Below are positions 1 to 8,590 of a stretch of DNA of 41,248 nt, piece after piece. The stretch comes from Vicinamibacteraceae bacterium (GTDB lineage: Bacteria; Acidobacteriota; Thermoanaerobaculia; Multivoradales; Multivoraceae), in NCBI GenBank assembly GCA_012270995.1, contig JAAXHG010000200.1, positions 1-41,248 on the forward strand, written 5' to 3'. Numbering within the stretch: position 1 is the stretch's first letter; each line of letters opens with the position of its first letter. A program made the position numbers and the translations under genes. The notes under the pieces are model-generated. The model worked only from the letters and a program-made list of their open reading frames with translations, had not been told where the DNA came from and ran no database searches.

Positions 1-214
1 CCTCGAGCCGCGCGGCCTCCTCCTTGCTGAGATAGAGGTTGTCGCCGTAGCGCTCCGGACGCTGGAGCGGGGTCACGGTCGCGGCGTTGTAGTTACCCGT
101 GAGATCGGGTCGGCCACTGGCCGTGCGCGGCACCCCGTCGCCGGCGGCGGCGATTCCGGGGTTGAGGTCGAGCAGGAGCAAGACGGTCGACAGGGATCGG
201 ATGAGTCTCTTCAT
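1..214 (-). CDS. Secreted hypothetical protein, 5' part only
   Basis: The reverse strand reads from an ATG at 214 to the window edge, so only about 71 N-terminal residues are present and the C-terminus lies outside. It begins MKRLIRSLSTVLLLL and has a hydrophobic core ending near an AAAG site, a plausible Sec signal peptide. The following GRPDLTGNYNAATVTPL, then RPERYGDNLYLSKEEAARLE, resembles the start of secreted proteins common in Acidobacteriota whose mature part opens with a 'PDLTG-W/Y' stretch and a later 'EEAA' helix. Their function is unknown to me. The frame was translated by hand and is open throughout. It is divergent from the mutase-like gene at 340. Confidence 0.7.
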   Translation of the reverse strand, partial: MKRLIRSLSTVLLLLDLNPGIAAAGDGVPRTASGRPDLTGNYNAATVTPLQRPERYGDNLYLSKEEAARLE

Positions 215-252
215 ACTTCCTCTCTTCCATCCTGATCACGCACCCTACAAGC

Positions 253-283
253 CTGACATCGGGCCAGACGTCTCGAGTATAGT
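253..283 (+). promoter_or_regulatory. Weak candidate promoter for the mutase-like gene
   Basis: CTGACA at 253-258 and TATAGT at 278-283 resemble sigma70 -35 and -10 boxes, but the spacer is 19 nt, longer than ideal. They lie in a relatively AT-rich 125-nt gap between divergent genes. The ribosome site for the downstream gene is clearer: CAGGAGA at 327-333, six bases before the ATG at 340. Confidence 0.25.
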
Positions 284-339
284 CGTACAGTTACAAAAGA
301 CTCCGTGTTCGCTAGCCAGCTCGATACAGGAGAATCGCC

Positions 340-1776
340 ATGAAAGAGAACCTGACCCGCTCGGGTATCAAGCTGTCACCCGTGTACGGGCCCTCCGAGT
401 CCAATGGCGACTACAGCGAGCGCTTCGGCAATCCGGGGGAGTACCCGTGTACCCGCGGAACCCGTGCCTATTCCGGGCGGGGCTGGATTCAGCGCGAGTT
501 GTCAGGTGAGGGCGATCCCAAACGCTCGAATGAACAGTTCAAATACCTGATGGCTCTTGGCCAGACCGGTCTCGATGTGATCGGTGACAGTCGTGACAGT
601 CCCACGAGTCCCACGATGTCGCTGATGGATCCCGATCACCCACTCGCGCGATACACCGTCGGCACGCAGGGTGTCTCGCTCTGTCGTCATGATGACTATC
701 GTGAATTGCTCGACCGTATCCCGCTCGACCAGATGTCGATATCGAGTTCCGGTCCGTCCATGTTCACGGTGGCAAGCCTCTACCTGCTCGCGAAGGAGCG
801 CGGCGTCCCTCCAGGCGTGCACCGAGGTTCCGTGATCGAGTGGCCGTTCTATTCCAAACATTGCTCCTATGCATACAAGATGCCCTTCGATCTCCACCTG
901 CGGATGTCCTGCGACGTCATCGAGTTCTGCAGCAAGGAGATGCCGAAGTTTCACGGCTATCTCGAAGACACCTACTTCTTCAGTGAAGCGGGCCTGAACG
1001 CAGTCGAAGAGGCGGCACTCGGCTTCGTCGAGATTCGCCACATCGTGCGCACGCTTCTCGCACGCGGTCTCGACATCGACAGCTTCGCCCCGCGCATCGC
1101 CATCCTCACGAACTGCTCGATGGACTTCTACGAGGAGATCGCGAAGATTCGCGCCATGCGTCGCATCTTCGCGCGCATGATGAAGGAGGAGTTCGGCGCG
1201 AAGGATCCGCGCTCGCAGGCGGTCAACATCGCGGTTCACACGTCGGGACTTTCGCTGACCACCGAGCAGCCGGCCAACAACATCGTGCGTGGCGCGGTGC
1301 AGACGGTCGCACTCGTCGCACTCGGACTGGCCGGCGTCAGCGCGCTCGAGATCTCGACCTTTGACGAGGGCTACCGAACCCCCAGCAAGGAGGCGCATCT
1401 CGTGGGGTTGCGCACGCAGCAGGTGATCGACCTCGAGACGAATATCAACAGCGTGCAGGATCCCTTCGGTGGATCGTGGTTCATGGAGTCGCTCACCGAC
1501 GAGGTCGAGGCCAGGATTCTGGATATGGTCAACGACATCGAGTCGCTCGGCGATCCGGCGGTGCTGGTCAGCAGCGGTTACTTCAAGCAGTTCTTCCACG
1601 GCACGATGGGCCGCTACCACCGCCAGGTGCACGACGGGGAAGTGTTGAAAGTCGGAATGAACGTGCACCAGATGCCCGCGGAGCAGGACACGCTGCTGCG
1701 CGATATCAGCGAGGAGAAGATCGAACCGCTGTTCGCGGTGGCGGCGTCTTCGTGTTCGCGTTGCCCTGAGGTCTGA
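340..1776 (+). CDS. Divergent methylmalonyl-CoA mutase-like catalytic subunit, no B12 domain
   Basis: This 478-residue protein aligns along its length with the TIM-barrel catalytic half of acyl-CoA mutases: GEYPCTRG near residue 33, IPLDQMSIS near 127, FAPRIAI near 249, an EIAKIRAMRR helix, LSLTTEQPANNIVRG near 304, TFDEG, and QDPFGGSW. Family catalytic chains are usually about 540-560 residues, and the cobalamin domain (DxHxxG) is absent, so a separate B12 subunit would be needed. Known positions differ. The conserved GYH(I/M)xEAG is TYFFSEAG here, so the catalytic-pocket His is Phe213, while the Arg in PSMR is kept as Arg188. The usual AFDLPT block is replaced by GDSRDSPTSPTM, encoded by short tandem repeats. 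The start is supported by AGGAG six bases upstream. I infer a related but altered substrate or function; a decaying paralogue is possible. Confidence 0.75.
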   Translation: MKENLTRSGIKLSPVYGPSESNGDYSERFGNPGEYPCTRGTRAYSGRGWIQRELSGEGDPKRSNEQFKYLMALGQTGLDVIGDSRDSPTSPTMSLMDPDHPLARYTVGTQGVSLCRHDDYRELLDRIPLDQMSISSSGPSMFTVASLYLLAKERGVPPGVHRGSVIEWPFYSKHCSYAYKMPFDLHLRMSCDVIEFCSKEMPKFHGYLEDTYFFSEAGLNAVEEAALGFVEIRHIVRTLLARGLDIDSFAPRIAILTNCSMDFYEEIAKIRAMRRIFARMMKEEFGAKDPRSQAVNIAVHTSGLSLTTEQPANNIVRGAVQTVALVALGLAGVSALEISTFDEGYRTPSKEAHLVGLRTQQVIDLETNINSVQDPFGGSWFMESLTDEVEARILDMVNDIESLGDPAVLVSSGYFKQFFHGTMGRYHRQVHDGEVLKVGMNVHQMPAEQDTLLRDISEEKIEPLFAVAASSCSRCPEV

Positions 1777-1814
1777 AGCGAGGAGAGCGCCATGCCGAGC
1801 TCCTGCGTGCTTCG

Positions 1815-2103
1815 TTGATGATGGCTGTGATCCTGACGCCCGTGACTGGATGGGCCCAGCCGGGCGGCTCATTGTTCGAGCAGCACTGCGCGCCCTGTCA
1901 TGGAAGCCCGGAGCCCGGCTCGCGAGCCCCGGATCGGGAGGCGCTGCGGCAGTTCACCCCCGAGCGGGTGCTCGAGTTGCTGACGACCGGCGCGATGGCG
2001 GTGGAGGTGCCCGGGGCCAACCGTCGTCGACGGCATGCTGTTCACGGGGTCAGGCTACGCGTCAGGGACGGGGAACGTGCTGCTGGCGTTCGGACTCGAC
2101 TAG
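1815..2103 (+). pseudogene. Scar of a cytochrome c/PQQ dehydrogenase (internal deletion)
   Basis: The 5' part encodes a short hydrophobic leader and a cytochrome c start, LFEQHCAPCHG, followed by the helix RVLELLTTGAMAVE. This is the arrangement of the heme domain at the N-terminus of polyvinyl-alcohol-dehydrogenase-like PQQ proteins. From about 2011, in another frame, the sequence reads PTVVDGMLFTGSGY and ends VLLAFGLD before TAG at 2101-2103, which is the characteristic last strand of the PQQ propeller in the same family. About 500 propeller residues are therefore missing between two ends of one gene, with a frame change at the joint near 2005-2015. AGGAG upstream belongs to an ATG at 1792 that stops after eight codons. 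It cannot make a working enzyme. Confidence 0.7.
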
Positions 2104-2107
2104 GCCG

Positions 2108-3964
2108 CTAGGGGACGTACCAGATGGGCGATGACCAGGCACGCTCCTGGATGGTGGGAGGCAGGCCGGGCTTCGGCGCCGTACCCGCCCGGATCGCATC
2201 CCACGTCGACCAGCGGCAGGTCGGATTCTGCAGCACGCGAACGTAGTAGAACGCGCGTTCCCCAGGGTCGAAGTCCGGGTCCTGCCAGAGCGCTTCGAGC
2301 TCTGAAGCACCTCGGCCTTCCGTCGTCGCGCAGGTGCTCAGATCGACCCTGCCTCCGTTGTCTGGGCAGCGGTGGGTGTCGTCCGGGGTCGAGCCATCGG
2401 AGCAGGCCGCGTCGTAGACCCGCTCCTGCCTCGCACCGTCTGCTGTCCATCCCTTGATCACCTGCAGTCGAGCAAGGGGAGCCGCGGCCGGATCCCTGGT
2501 CGCCCACAGCAGAAAGCGCGGAGCTCGCTGCTCGCCATCGGCCAGCAGGTCTCCTCCCATGGGGACGCCGTCGGCGTAGGCCCTGGCGAGCCTGTCCGAT
2601 CCAGCCAGCGTCGTCTCGTCGAAGTCGTAGCCGGCGAAGAAGCGTACCCGCATCCGAGGGCCGGTGGTGGCGAAGGTCTCCTTGCGCTGCAAGGCGCGAA
2701 AGATGTCCTCCCTGGTGTTCGACTCGGCCCACACGGCGGCCAGACCGGAGGCGCCCCAGTACTGACTGGACCCGTCGTTGTACTCGCCGGTTTCGGCCCG
2801 AGGCACCGACCCTCGCTGCTCCGGCGTTATGTCCAACAGGCCGGCCTTGCTCCAATAGTCCTCTTCCCGAAACGATCCGGCTGCGTTGTGGGTATCCGAG
2901 GAGCCGATGAGGCCGAAGCGAAAGGGATTGAAGCCCTGCTCCTCTTCCATGGCAAGGCCGTTCAGATAGGCATCGCGTACGTAGCTGCCCTGAGGCTTGC
3001 TCAGGGAGTCATTGCCGATGGTCCCTTCGATGATCCCGAAGTCGGCCCACTCGTCGTTCGGAGACAGGAGCGGATGCGTGTCGGAGGTGCCCTTGACCTG
3101 GGTTACCTCGACCAGCGGCTCGTTTCGCATCCGCTGCTCGGCGTAGGCCTGATCGATGGCATTGCCTTCCCTGTCGGTCAACTGGAACATCCATCCGTCC
3201 GAGCCGTTGGAGTTGTGGGGAATCGCCAGAGACTCGATGCCCTGCTCGCGCTGCCGGTCCATCCAGTCCCACAGCTTCTCCGGGTTGTTCCCGGCGTCAA
3301 TGCGACTGAAAGGAATGCTCGGCACGTTCGAGCCACGGAAGATCACGTTTCGATGCAGGTTCTCCCCCGTGGGACCGCTGGCAGTGAACTCGTAGGCGAT
3401 GAGGGTGGTGAAAGTGCCGGGATCGTTGTGGCGCTCAGCGGCCGCGATGATCTCCCGCCATGCGCTCTCCACGATGCCGAGATCGAGCAGGTCGTCCGGA
3501 TCGACATATCCCCTCTGACGCGGCAGTACTTCCCGGAATACGGCGGTGCGATCGGCGGGCGTGTCGGCGCTTCGGAGTGCGATCGACAGCGGATGTCGGC
3601 CAACCGCGGAATCGGGGTTGTCCATCTGCTCGAACATGTCCAGGTAGGTGGCGTGGTCGGCGACCGCGAGGAAGTCGAGCGGGGCCTCGAGGCGCATCTC
3701 GATTCCGGCTGGGTGGGTCAGTGCTTCGCCCTTGGCGAACCTGTAGGCGTCGTCCGGATCGTTGCGGGTGCCGTAGATGTAGGCGTCGAAGGAGTACTTG
3801 GTGTGGACGTGAAGGTCGCCGAAGTACGCGTTTCGAGCCGATGATCTCTGCTCCATCGGAGCGGCCCCTTCGCTGGCTCGAGCCGGGACCCCGGCAGGTT
3901 CATCCGCACAGCCGAGAGGCAGGAGAAGAAGAGCCGTGAGCCGGACACCGCTACGCGCACACAT
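2108..3964 (-). CDS. DUF3604 domain exported protein
   Basis: The 618-residue protein has the full-length pattern of DUF3604: GDLHVHTKYSFDA at residues 49-61 (His52, His54), FLAVADHA, AIPHNSNGSDG, LIGSSDTHN and a C-terminal RAWSSPIWY. The His/Asp motifs resemble the metal site of PHP-type phosphoesterases, but no reaction is established for the family. The leader ends LLLLPLGC, so it is probably a lipoprotein anchored at Cys19, although the lipobox is imperfect. It is the last gene of a three-gene minus-strand run, 30 nt after the thioredoxin-ankyrin gene, and its stop lies four bases from the stop of the opposing PQQ scar. A weak GGAAG precedes the ATG. Confidence 0.85.
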   Translation of the reverse strand: MCARSGVRLTALLLLPLGCADEPAGVPARASEGAAPMEQRSSARNAYFGDLHVHTKYSFDAYIYGTRNDPDDAYRFAKGEALTHPAGIEMRLEAPLDFLAVADHATYLDMFEQMDNPDSAVGRHPLSIALRSADTPADRTAVFREVLPRQRGYVDPDDLLDLGIVESAWREIIAAAERHNDPGTFTTLIAYEFTASGPTGENLHRNVIFRGSNVPSIPFSRIDAGNNPEKLWDWMDRQREQGIESLAIPHNSNGSDGWMFQLTDREGNAIDQAYAEQRMRNEPLVEVTQVKGTSDTHPLLSPNDEWADFGIIEGTIGNDSLSKPQGSYVRDAYLNGLAMEEEQGFNPFRFGLIGSSDTHNAAGSFREEDYWSKAGLLDITPEQRGSVPRAETGEYNDGSSQYWGASGLAAVWAESNTREDIFRALQRKETFATTGPRMRVRFFAGYDFDETTLAGSDRLARAYADGVPMGGDLLADGEQRAPRFLLWATRDPAAAPLARLQVIKGWTADGARQERVYDAACSDGSTPDDTHRCPDNGGRVDLSTCATTEGRGASELEALWQDPDFDPGERAFYYVRVLQNPTCRWSTWDAIRAGTAPKPGLPPTIQERAWSSPIWYVP

Positions 3965-3994
3965 GGTCTTCCCGTTTCTGGCTGCGGGGCTCCG

Positions 3995-5233
3995 CTAGCC
4001 CTCCAGCAGCGCGATGATCTCGTCGATCTCCCGGAGCGACTCGGCCAGTACGGCCCGGTGCTCATCGGACTCGACCTCTTCGAGAGACTCCATCCGCCGC
4101 TCGCGCCGGTCCTGGAGGATGTCGAGGGGGGTCTGGCCCTGCCGCGTCTTCGCGCCGGCGTCGACGCCGCGCTCCAGGAGCAGCCGGGCGCCGTCGACCA
4201 TGCCGTAGACGCTGGCCCAGTGGAGCAGGTTGTAGCCCTCGTCGTTCGTCGACTCGGGGTCCATGCCGCGGTCGAGGAACTCGCGCAGCAGGTCGACGTC
4301 CTCCCGGAGCACCAGCGGGCGGGCGAGGTGGAACCGGTCCGCCTGCTCTCTGGACGGATCGGCGCCGGCGTCCAGCAAGGTGCGCAGACAGCTTCGGTCT
4401 TCGAGCCGGTGGGCACGCATCATGGCCACCCACAGGGGCGACGCGCCGTCCGGGCCCGGCCGGCTGGCGGCTTCAGGGTCCGTGGCCAGCGCCGCCTTCA
4501 GGTCGTCGCAGCGGCCCAGGCCGGCCAGGTCGGCCGTGGAGACCGCCGGTTCCTGCGCCAGCGCGAGTTCGATCTGGGCGTTCTGCCGGACGCTGGGCGA
4601 GATCAGGATGAGCGACAGCGGCGTCTGACCGTTCTCGAACGGTTCGACGAGCAGGTCCGGACGATCGGGAAGCGCTTTCTCGAGATCCTCGACCGGCCGC
4701 GACACGACGAAGTGCCGCCGGAACGCGTCGTCGTTGAGAAACGAGAGCGAGGCCTCGAACGCCGACTTGCCGGCGATCATCGCCTCCAGGTAGTCGACAT
4801 AGGTCTCCCGGCTCTGGACGCCGACGATCCGGTCCTGCTCCTCGCCGTCGCGGAAGAAGAGGACGTGCGGGACGCCGTTGACCCCCAGCTCCCGGTAGAT
4901 GTCCGTCGACTCGTCGATGTCCAGCTTGGCGATCTTCGCGCGCCCCGCCATCTCGGGCGCCAGGCTCTCGACGATCGGGTCGACCACCTTGCAGGGGACG
5001 CACCAGGTCGCGGTGAAATCGACCAGGACCGGGATGTCCGCCTGGTAGACCTCCTGGTCGAAGTTGTCGCTGTTCAGGAGGACGACCTGGGCGCCGGAGC
5101 CGGCGGCCGGTGCCACGTCATCGCCGGCGGCGCATGCGGCGATGACGCCTGAGAGCAGGACACAGAGGGCGGTTGAGCGGCCCTTCGAGTTCCCGCACGT
5201 TGGAGTGCACCAGGCGAAGAAACCAACTCTCAT
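3995..5233 (-). CDS. Thioredoxin-ankyrin repeat lipoprotein
   Basis: The 412-residue protein starts with a hydrophobic leader ending VIAAC (lipobox Cys34). A thioredoxin fold follows at about residues 48-150, with the redox motif WCVPCK (Cys78, Cys81) and the cis-proline loop VNGVPHVLFF. From about residue 200 to the end it has ankyrin-type repeats, for example SCLRTLLDAGADPS, DLLREFLDRGMDPES, NLLHWASVYGMVDGARLLLERGVD and TPLDIL. It is likely an envelope disulfide or redox protein whose ankyrin part binds a partner. Thioredoxin-ankyrin fusions are uncommon. The start is fixed by AAGGAGG about eight bases before the ATG. It sits 51 nt downstream of the copper monooxygenase gene, so the two are probably cotranscribed and the reductase could serve that enzyme's cysteines (inference). 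Confidence 0.85.
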   Translation of the reverse strand: MRVGFFAWCTPTCGNSKGRSTALCVLLSGVIAACAAGDDVAPAAGSGAQVVLLNSDNFDQEVYQADIPVLVDFTATWCVPCKVVDPIVESLAPEMAGRAKIAKLDIDESTDIYRELGVNGVPHVLFFRDGEEQDRIVGVQSRETYVDYLEAMIAGKSAFEASLSFLNDDAFRRHFVVSRPVEDLEKALPDRPDLLVEPFENGQTPLSLILISPSVRQNAQIELALAQEPAVSTADLAGLGRCDDLKAALATDPEAASRPGPDGASPLWVAMMRAHRLEDRSCLRTLLDAGADPSREQADRFHLARPLVLREDVDLLREFLDRGMDPESTNDEGYNLLHWASVYGMVDGARLLLERGVDAGAKTRQGQTPLDILQDRRERRMESLEEVESDEHRAVLAESLREIDEIIALLEG

Positions 5234-5284
5234 TTGGCGGCCCTCCTTGTCGAGCCGGCACGGCGGCCGGTGATCCCTGCTCGC

Positions 5285-6577
5285 CTACTCGCCGCCGGCG
5301 GTCTCGGTCGCTCGACCGCGTCCTTGCCGCCTGGGCGGCTCGCCGTCACTGTAGACGCAGGAGATGAAGCCCATCAGCATCTCGTCGGTCGACATCGGGC
5401 CGAACACCACGTCGCGGTCCGCGTTGAAGCCCCAGTGTTCCGCCTCCTCGGGCGAGTTGTCGAACCACATGTCGATCCGCAGGCGGGTGCCCTTCGGCAG
5501 CACCTTGGGTTCGCCGTACCAGTAGATCTCCTGCCAGTCGAAGTCCCAGTCCGGCACGTGGAGGATGAGTTCTTCGCTGCCGTCCGGGTAGAAGGCCGTG
5601 TACTTCGCTTCGCGGCCGCGCATGTGCATGTGGGGGAGCATGCCGAGGATCGTCACCTCCTGTTCGAAGGTGCGCTCGGCGAAGTCGTGCCAGTAGTCGT
5701 GGCCGGCCGGAATCTCGAACTCGAAGTTGCTGATCGGGAAGAAGTGGATCGGGTGCTCCACCGGCTTGGTCGCGAACTTCAGCGCGATCGACGACTGGTC
5801 CCAGCCGCCGCTGCCGGGGCCCGGCTCCTTGTGGTAGTGCAGGTCGAAGGTGAGCGTCGCGCCGACCTCGAGCAGGGAGCCGTAGCCCTCGGGCCACACG
5901 TGCGGCGGCGACCCGGAGGTCGCGCCGCCGAGGTAGTTGCCGTCGCCGCGGGTCTCCTCGTCGTTCGGTCCCTTGACGAAGATGTTGAAGTGGTGGACGA
6001 GCTCGCTGCCGCGCCGGAACTCGATCTCCTGCACCCACTTGTCCTCGGGCAGGATGTCGGGCGTCAGCACGAGGCGGTGCTTGGTGTAGATGTCCTTGAC
6101 GTCGTCCTCGACGTAGTAGGGCTCGGGCATCTTGAGCACCAGGTCGGGGTTGGGGAAGGCCCAGCCCTCGTCGTCGGACCAGTCGACCGGCTCGGGCCCG
6201 TCCTCGGGCCGACCGGGCCGGGCGCCCGCCTCGACCCAGCGCCTGAGCGTAGCGATCTCCCCGTCGGTCAGGCCGCGCTCGTTCCTGAACACGCCGTCGA
6301 AGTGCTCGGAGGCGTCCCAGGGCGGCATCTCCTTCGAGGCCGTCTGGCGCACGATCGCGCGCGCCCAAGGGCGGGCGTCCTCGTAGGTCGTGAGCGACAT
6401 CGGCACCCCGCCCCGGTAGATCTTGCCGCCCGACGGCCGGTGACACTCCTGGCAGTTCTCCTGCAGGATGGGCAGGACATCCTCATAGAATGTCGGCCCT
6501 TCCGCCTCAGCAGCGCCGTGGGCCGCCGCGGCAAAGACCAGGCAGAGCGCAAAACCAACCAGGCGTCGACTCGTCAT
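5285..6577 (-). CDS. Cytochrome c / copper type II monooxygenase-like secreted protein
   Basis: The 430 residues begin with a Sec signal (LCLVFAAAAHGAAEA). A planctomycete-type heme c segment follows, FYEDVLPILQENCQECHRPS (Cys42, Cys45, His46), with a helix GEIATLRRWVEAG near residue 110. The rest matches ascorbate-dependent copper monooxygenases of the PHM type: SELVHHFNIF, FDLHYHK, ILGMLPHMHMRGREAKY and WQEIYWYGEP, with His pairs placed as in the copper domains. Acidobacterial proteins of this build are annotated as monooxygenases, but their substrates are unknown. It should act in the periplasm, and the heme could feed electrons to copper. First gene of the operon ending at 2108. Confidence 0.8.
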   Translation of the reverse strand: MTSRRLVGFALCLVFAAAAHGAAEAEGPTFYEDVLPILQENCQECHRPSGGKIYRGGVPMSLTTYEDARPWARAIVRQTASKEMPPWDASEHFDGVFRNERGLTDGEIATLRRWVEAGARPGRPEDGPEPVDWSDDEGWAFPNPDLVLKMPEPYYVEDDVKDIYTKHRLVLTPDILPEDKWVQEIEFRRGSELVHHFNIFVKGPNDEETRGDGNYLGGATSGSPPHVWPEGYGSLLEVGATLTFDLHYHKEPGPGSGGWDQSSIALKFATKPVEHPIHFFPISNFEFEIPAGHDYWHDFAERTFEQEVTILGMLPHMHMRGREAKYTAFYPDGSEELILHVPDWDFDWQEIYWYGEPKVLPKGTRLRIDMWFDNSPEEAEHWGFNADRDVVFGPMSTDEMLMGFISCVYSDGEPPRRQGRGRATETAGGE

Positions 6578-6608
6578 CGCTACCCTCCCGCAGAACCGGT
6601 CCGGATCC

Positions 6609-8590
6609 GTGCGAGCTTACCGCAGCCGTTGGGCCGAGGGAGCTGCCGCGCCGGCCGCAAGGCCGGCGACCGCTGTCGAGAGCGCCCAGCCGGCCGGGCC
6701 GAACGCGGACGACTACCAGGCCGCGGGCGCGCTGGTCGAAGGCAACCTGCTCGCTCTGCTTCGCAACGCGGAGGTCACGCCGCACTGGCTCGACGCCGAC
6801 CTCGGCACGCCAGGCTTCTGGTACGGCCGCGACGGCGATTCCGGCCCGGAGCTTGCGGTCTTCGACCTGGAGACGCGGTCGCGCCGGCCCGCCTTCGACC
6901 ATGCCCGGATGGCGACGTCGATCGCCGAGGCCCTGGCCGGCGCTGGCCCGGCCTCCTGCCGTCGCCGGACGGCGCCCGCGCTGCCTTCACCCGCGGCGAC
7001 AACCTGTTCGTGCGCAAGCTCGAGACGGGAAAGGAGACCCGCCTCACGCATGACGGCAAGCCGTACTCCTCCTACGGCAAGTGGCCCGACTCGTCGTTGC
7101 TGACGGTGGTGTCCAGGAAGACGGGGCTACGCCAGCCGCCGTACCTGTCGAGCTGGTCGCCCGACGACCGCTACCTGCTCGCTCCGCGCATCGACGAGCG
7201 GCTGCTCGAGGCGGTGCCGTTCGTCGAGTGGGTGCCGACCGACGGCAGCCGCCGGCCGGTCGTGCATCTGCTGCGCGAACCGATCGCGGGCGACGAGGAC
7301 GAGATGGGCGTCGACTGGTTCCTGTTCGACACGGAGAAGGGCGGTCGCGTCCGGGTCGACTTCGATGGCGCCTCGCTCCCTGAAGGGATCGATACCCCCG
7401 GGCTCGGCGGCGCCGTCATCGGCTGGGACCTGGAGCGGAACCGCCTGTACATGCTGGGGTCCGCCTACGCCGGCAAGAGCGCCGCCCTGGTCGCCGTCGA
7501 CGTCGAGTCAGGCAAGGCCACGCCGGTGGTTTGGGAGACGAACGAGACGCGGGTCGAGGCGAACACCCACATGTACAACCGGCCCAATGTCCGCCTCGTG
7601 CGCGGTCAAAACGACGAACGGCGGGTGCTCTGGTACTCGGACCGCACCGGCTGGGGCATCTCTACCTCTACGAGCTGGCTGACGACGGCACGGCCGATCT
7701 CCTCGGCACGGTGACCGCGGGCGACTGGACGGTGCTCGACATCGTCCACGTCGACGAGGCCGGCCAGCAGGTCTACTTCACGGGCGGCGGCCGCGAGCCC
7801 GGCGATCCGTACCTGCGCCATCTCTACCGCGCGCCGTTCGATCCCGGCTCGCTCCGTGGCGGCGAAGTCACGCTGCTCACAGCCAACGAGGCGGACCACC
7901 ACTTCGAGCCGGCGCCGGTGCCGATGATGCAGGTCCTGTTCGGGCTGGCTCCGCCCCCGCCGCGGATCCGGCCCGATCTCGCGGTCTTCCTCGACACGTA
8001 CTCGACCGTCGATAGCCCGCCGGTCACCGTGCTGCGCTCGACGGAAGACGGCAAGGTGCTCGCCGAGATCGAGAAGGCCGATGCCTCCGCCCTGTTCGAG
8101 GCGGGATTCGTGCCGCCCGAGCGCCGCGCCTTCCTCGCCGCCGACGGCAAGACGGAGGTGTATTCGGTCTACTTCGCGCCGCAGCGCGAGGTCGAGGGCG
8201 GTCGTCACCCGGTGATCGACGCGGTCTACGGAGGCCCGCAGGTGTTCGTGGCGCCGCGGAACTTCGTCCAGGGAACCGCTCGACATCACCGCGATGGCCG
8301 GGAACTCTACAGCCGGGAACGTTCGCGGACGCGCCGCAGACGGCGGGAATCTCGAGGGGCGGCTCCTTATCGTCTACGGCGACATGGACGAGAACGTGCC
8401 GCCGGCGCAGGCCTTCCGGTTCGTCGACGCGCTGATGAAGGCGAACAAGCCCTACGACCTGCTCTACCTTCCGAACCGCAACCACGGCGGCGGCGCCGAG
8501 CCGTACGCCCTGCTCCGCACCTGGGACTACTTCGTCGAGCATCTGCTCGGCGTCGAGCCGCCACGCGACGTGACCTTCGAGGTCAAGCCG
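6609..8590 (+). pseudogene. Broken DPP-IV-type S9 peptidase
   Basis: Pieces of one S9 dipeptidyl-peptidase-like protein lie in order but in three frames. Residues in the 6609 frame give TPHWLDADLGTPGFWYGRDG and the RSRRPAFDHARM helix. A shift near 6950 leads to LLPSPDGARAAFTRGDNLFVRKLETGK and the beta-propeller. Near 7660 a shift at DRTGWG continues as HLYLYELADDG, and at about 8275, after VYGGPQVFVAP, the sequence jumps to NLEGRLLIVYGDMDENVPP and NRNHGG. The last two carry the catalytic Asp and His; the GxSxGG serine elbow and most of the hydrolase domain are missing. The 5' end, with a hairpin repeat at 6649, lacks a clear signal peptide. The 3' end has no stop and runs straight into amidohydrolase sequence. 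It is not functional as read. Confidence 0.8.
6649..6668. repeat. REP-like GC hairpin, copy a
   Basis: A perfect 8-bp inverted repeat CGCCGGCC/GGCCGGCG closes a GCAA loop (GNRA type). On the minus strand it reads GCCGGCCT-TGC-GGCCGGC, the shared core of the other copies in this window. It sits at the 5' edge of the broken S9 peptidase. Confidence 0.55.
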
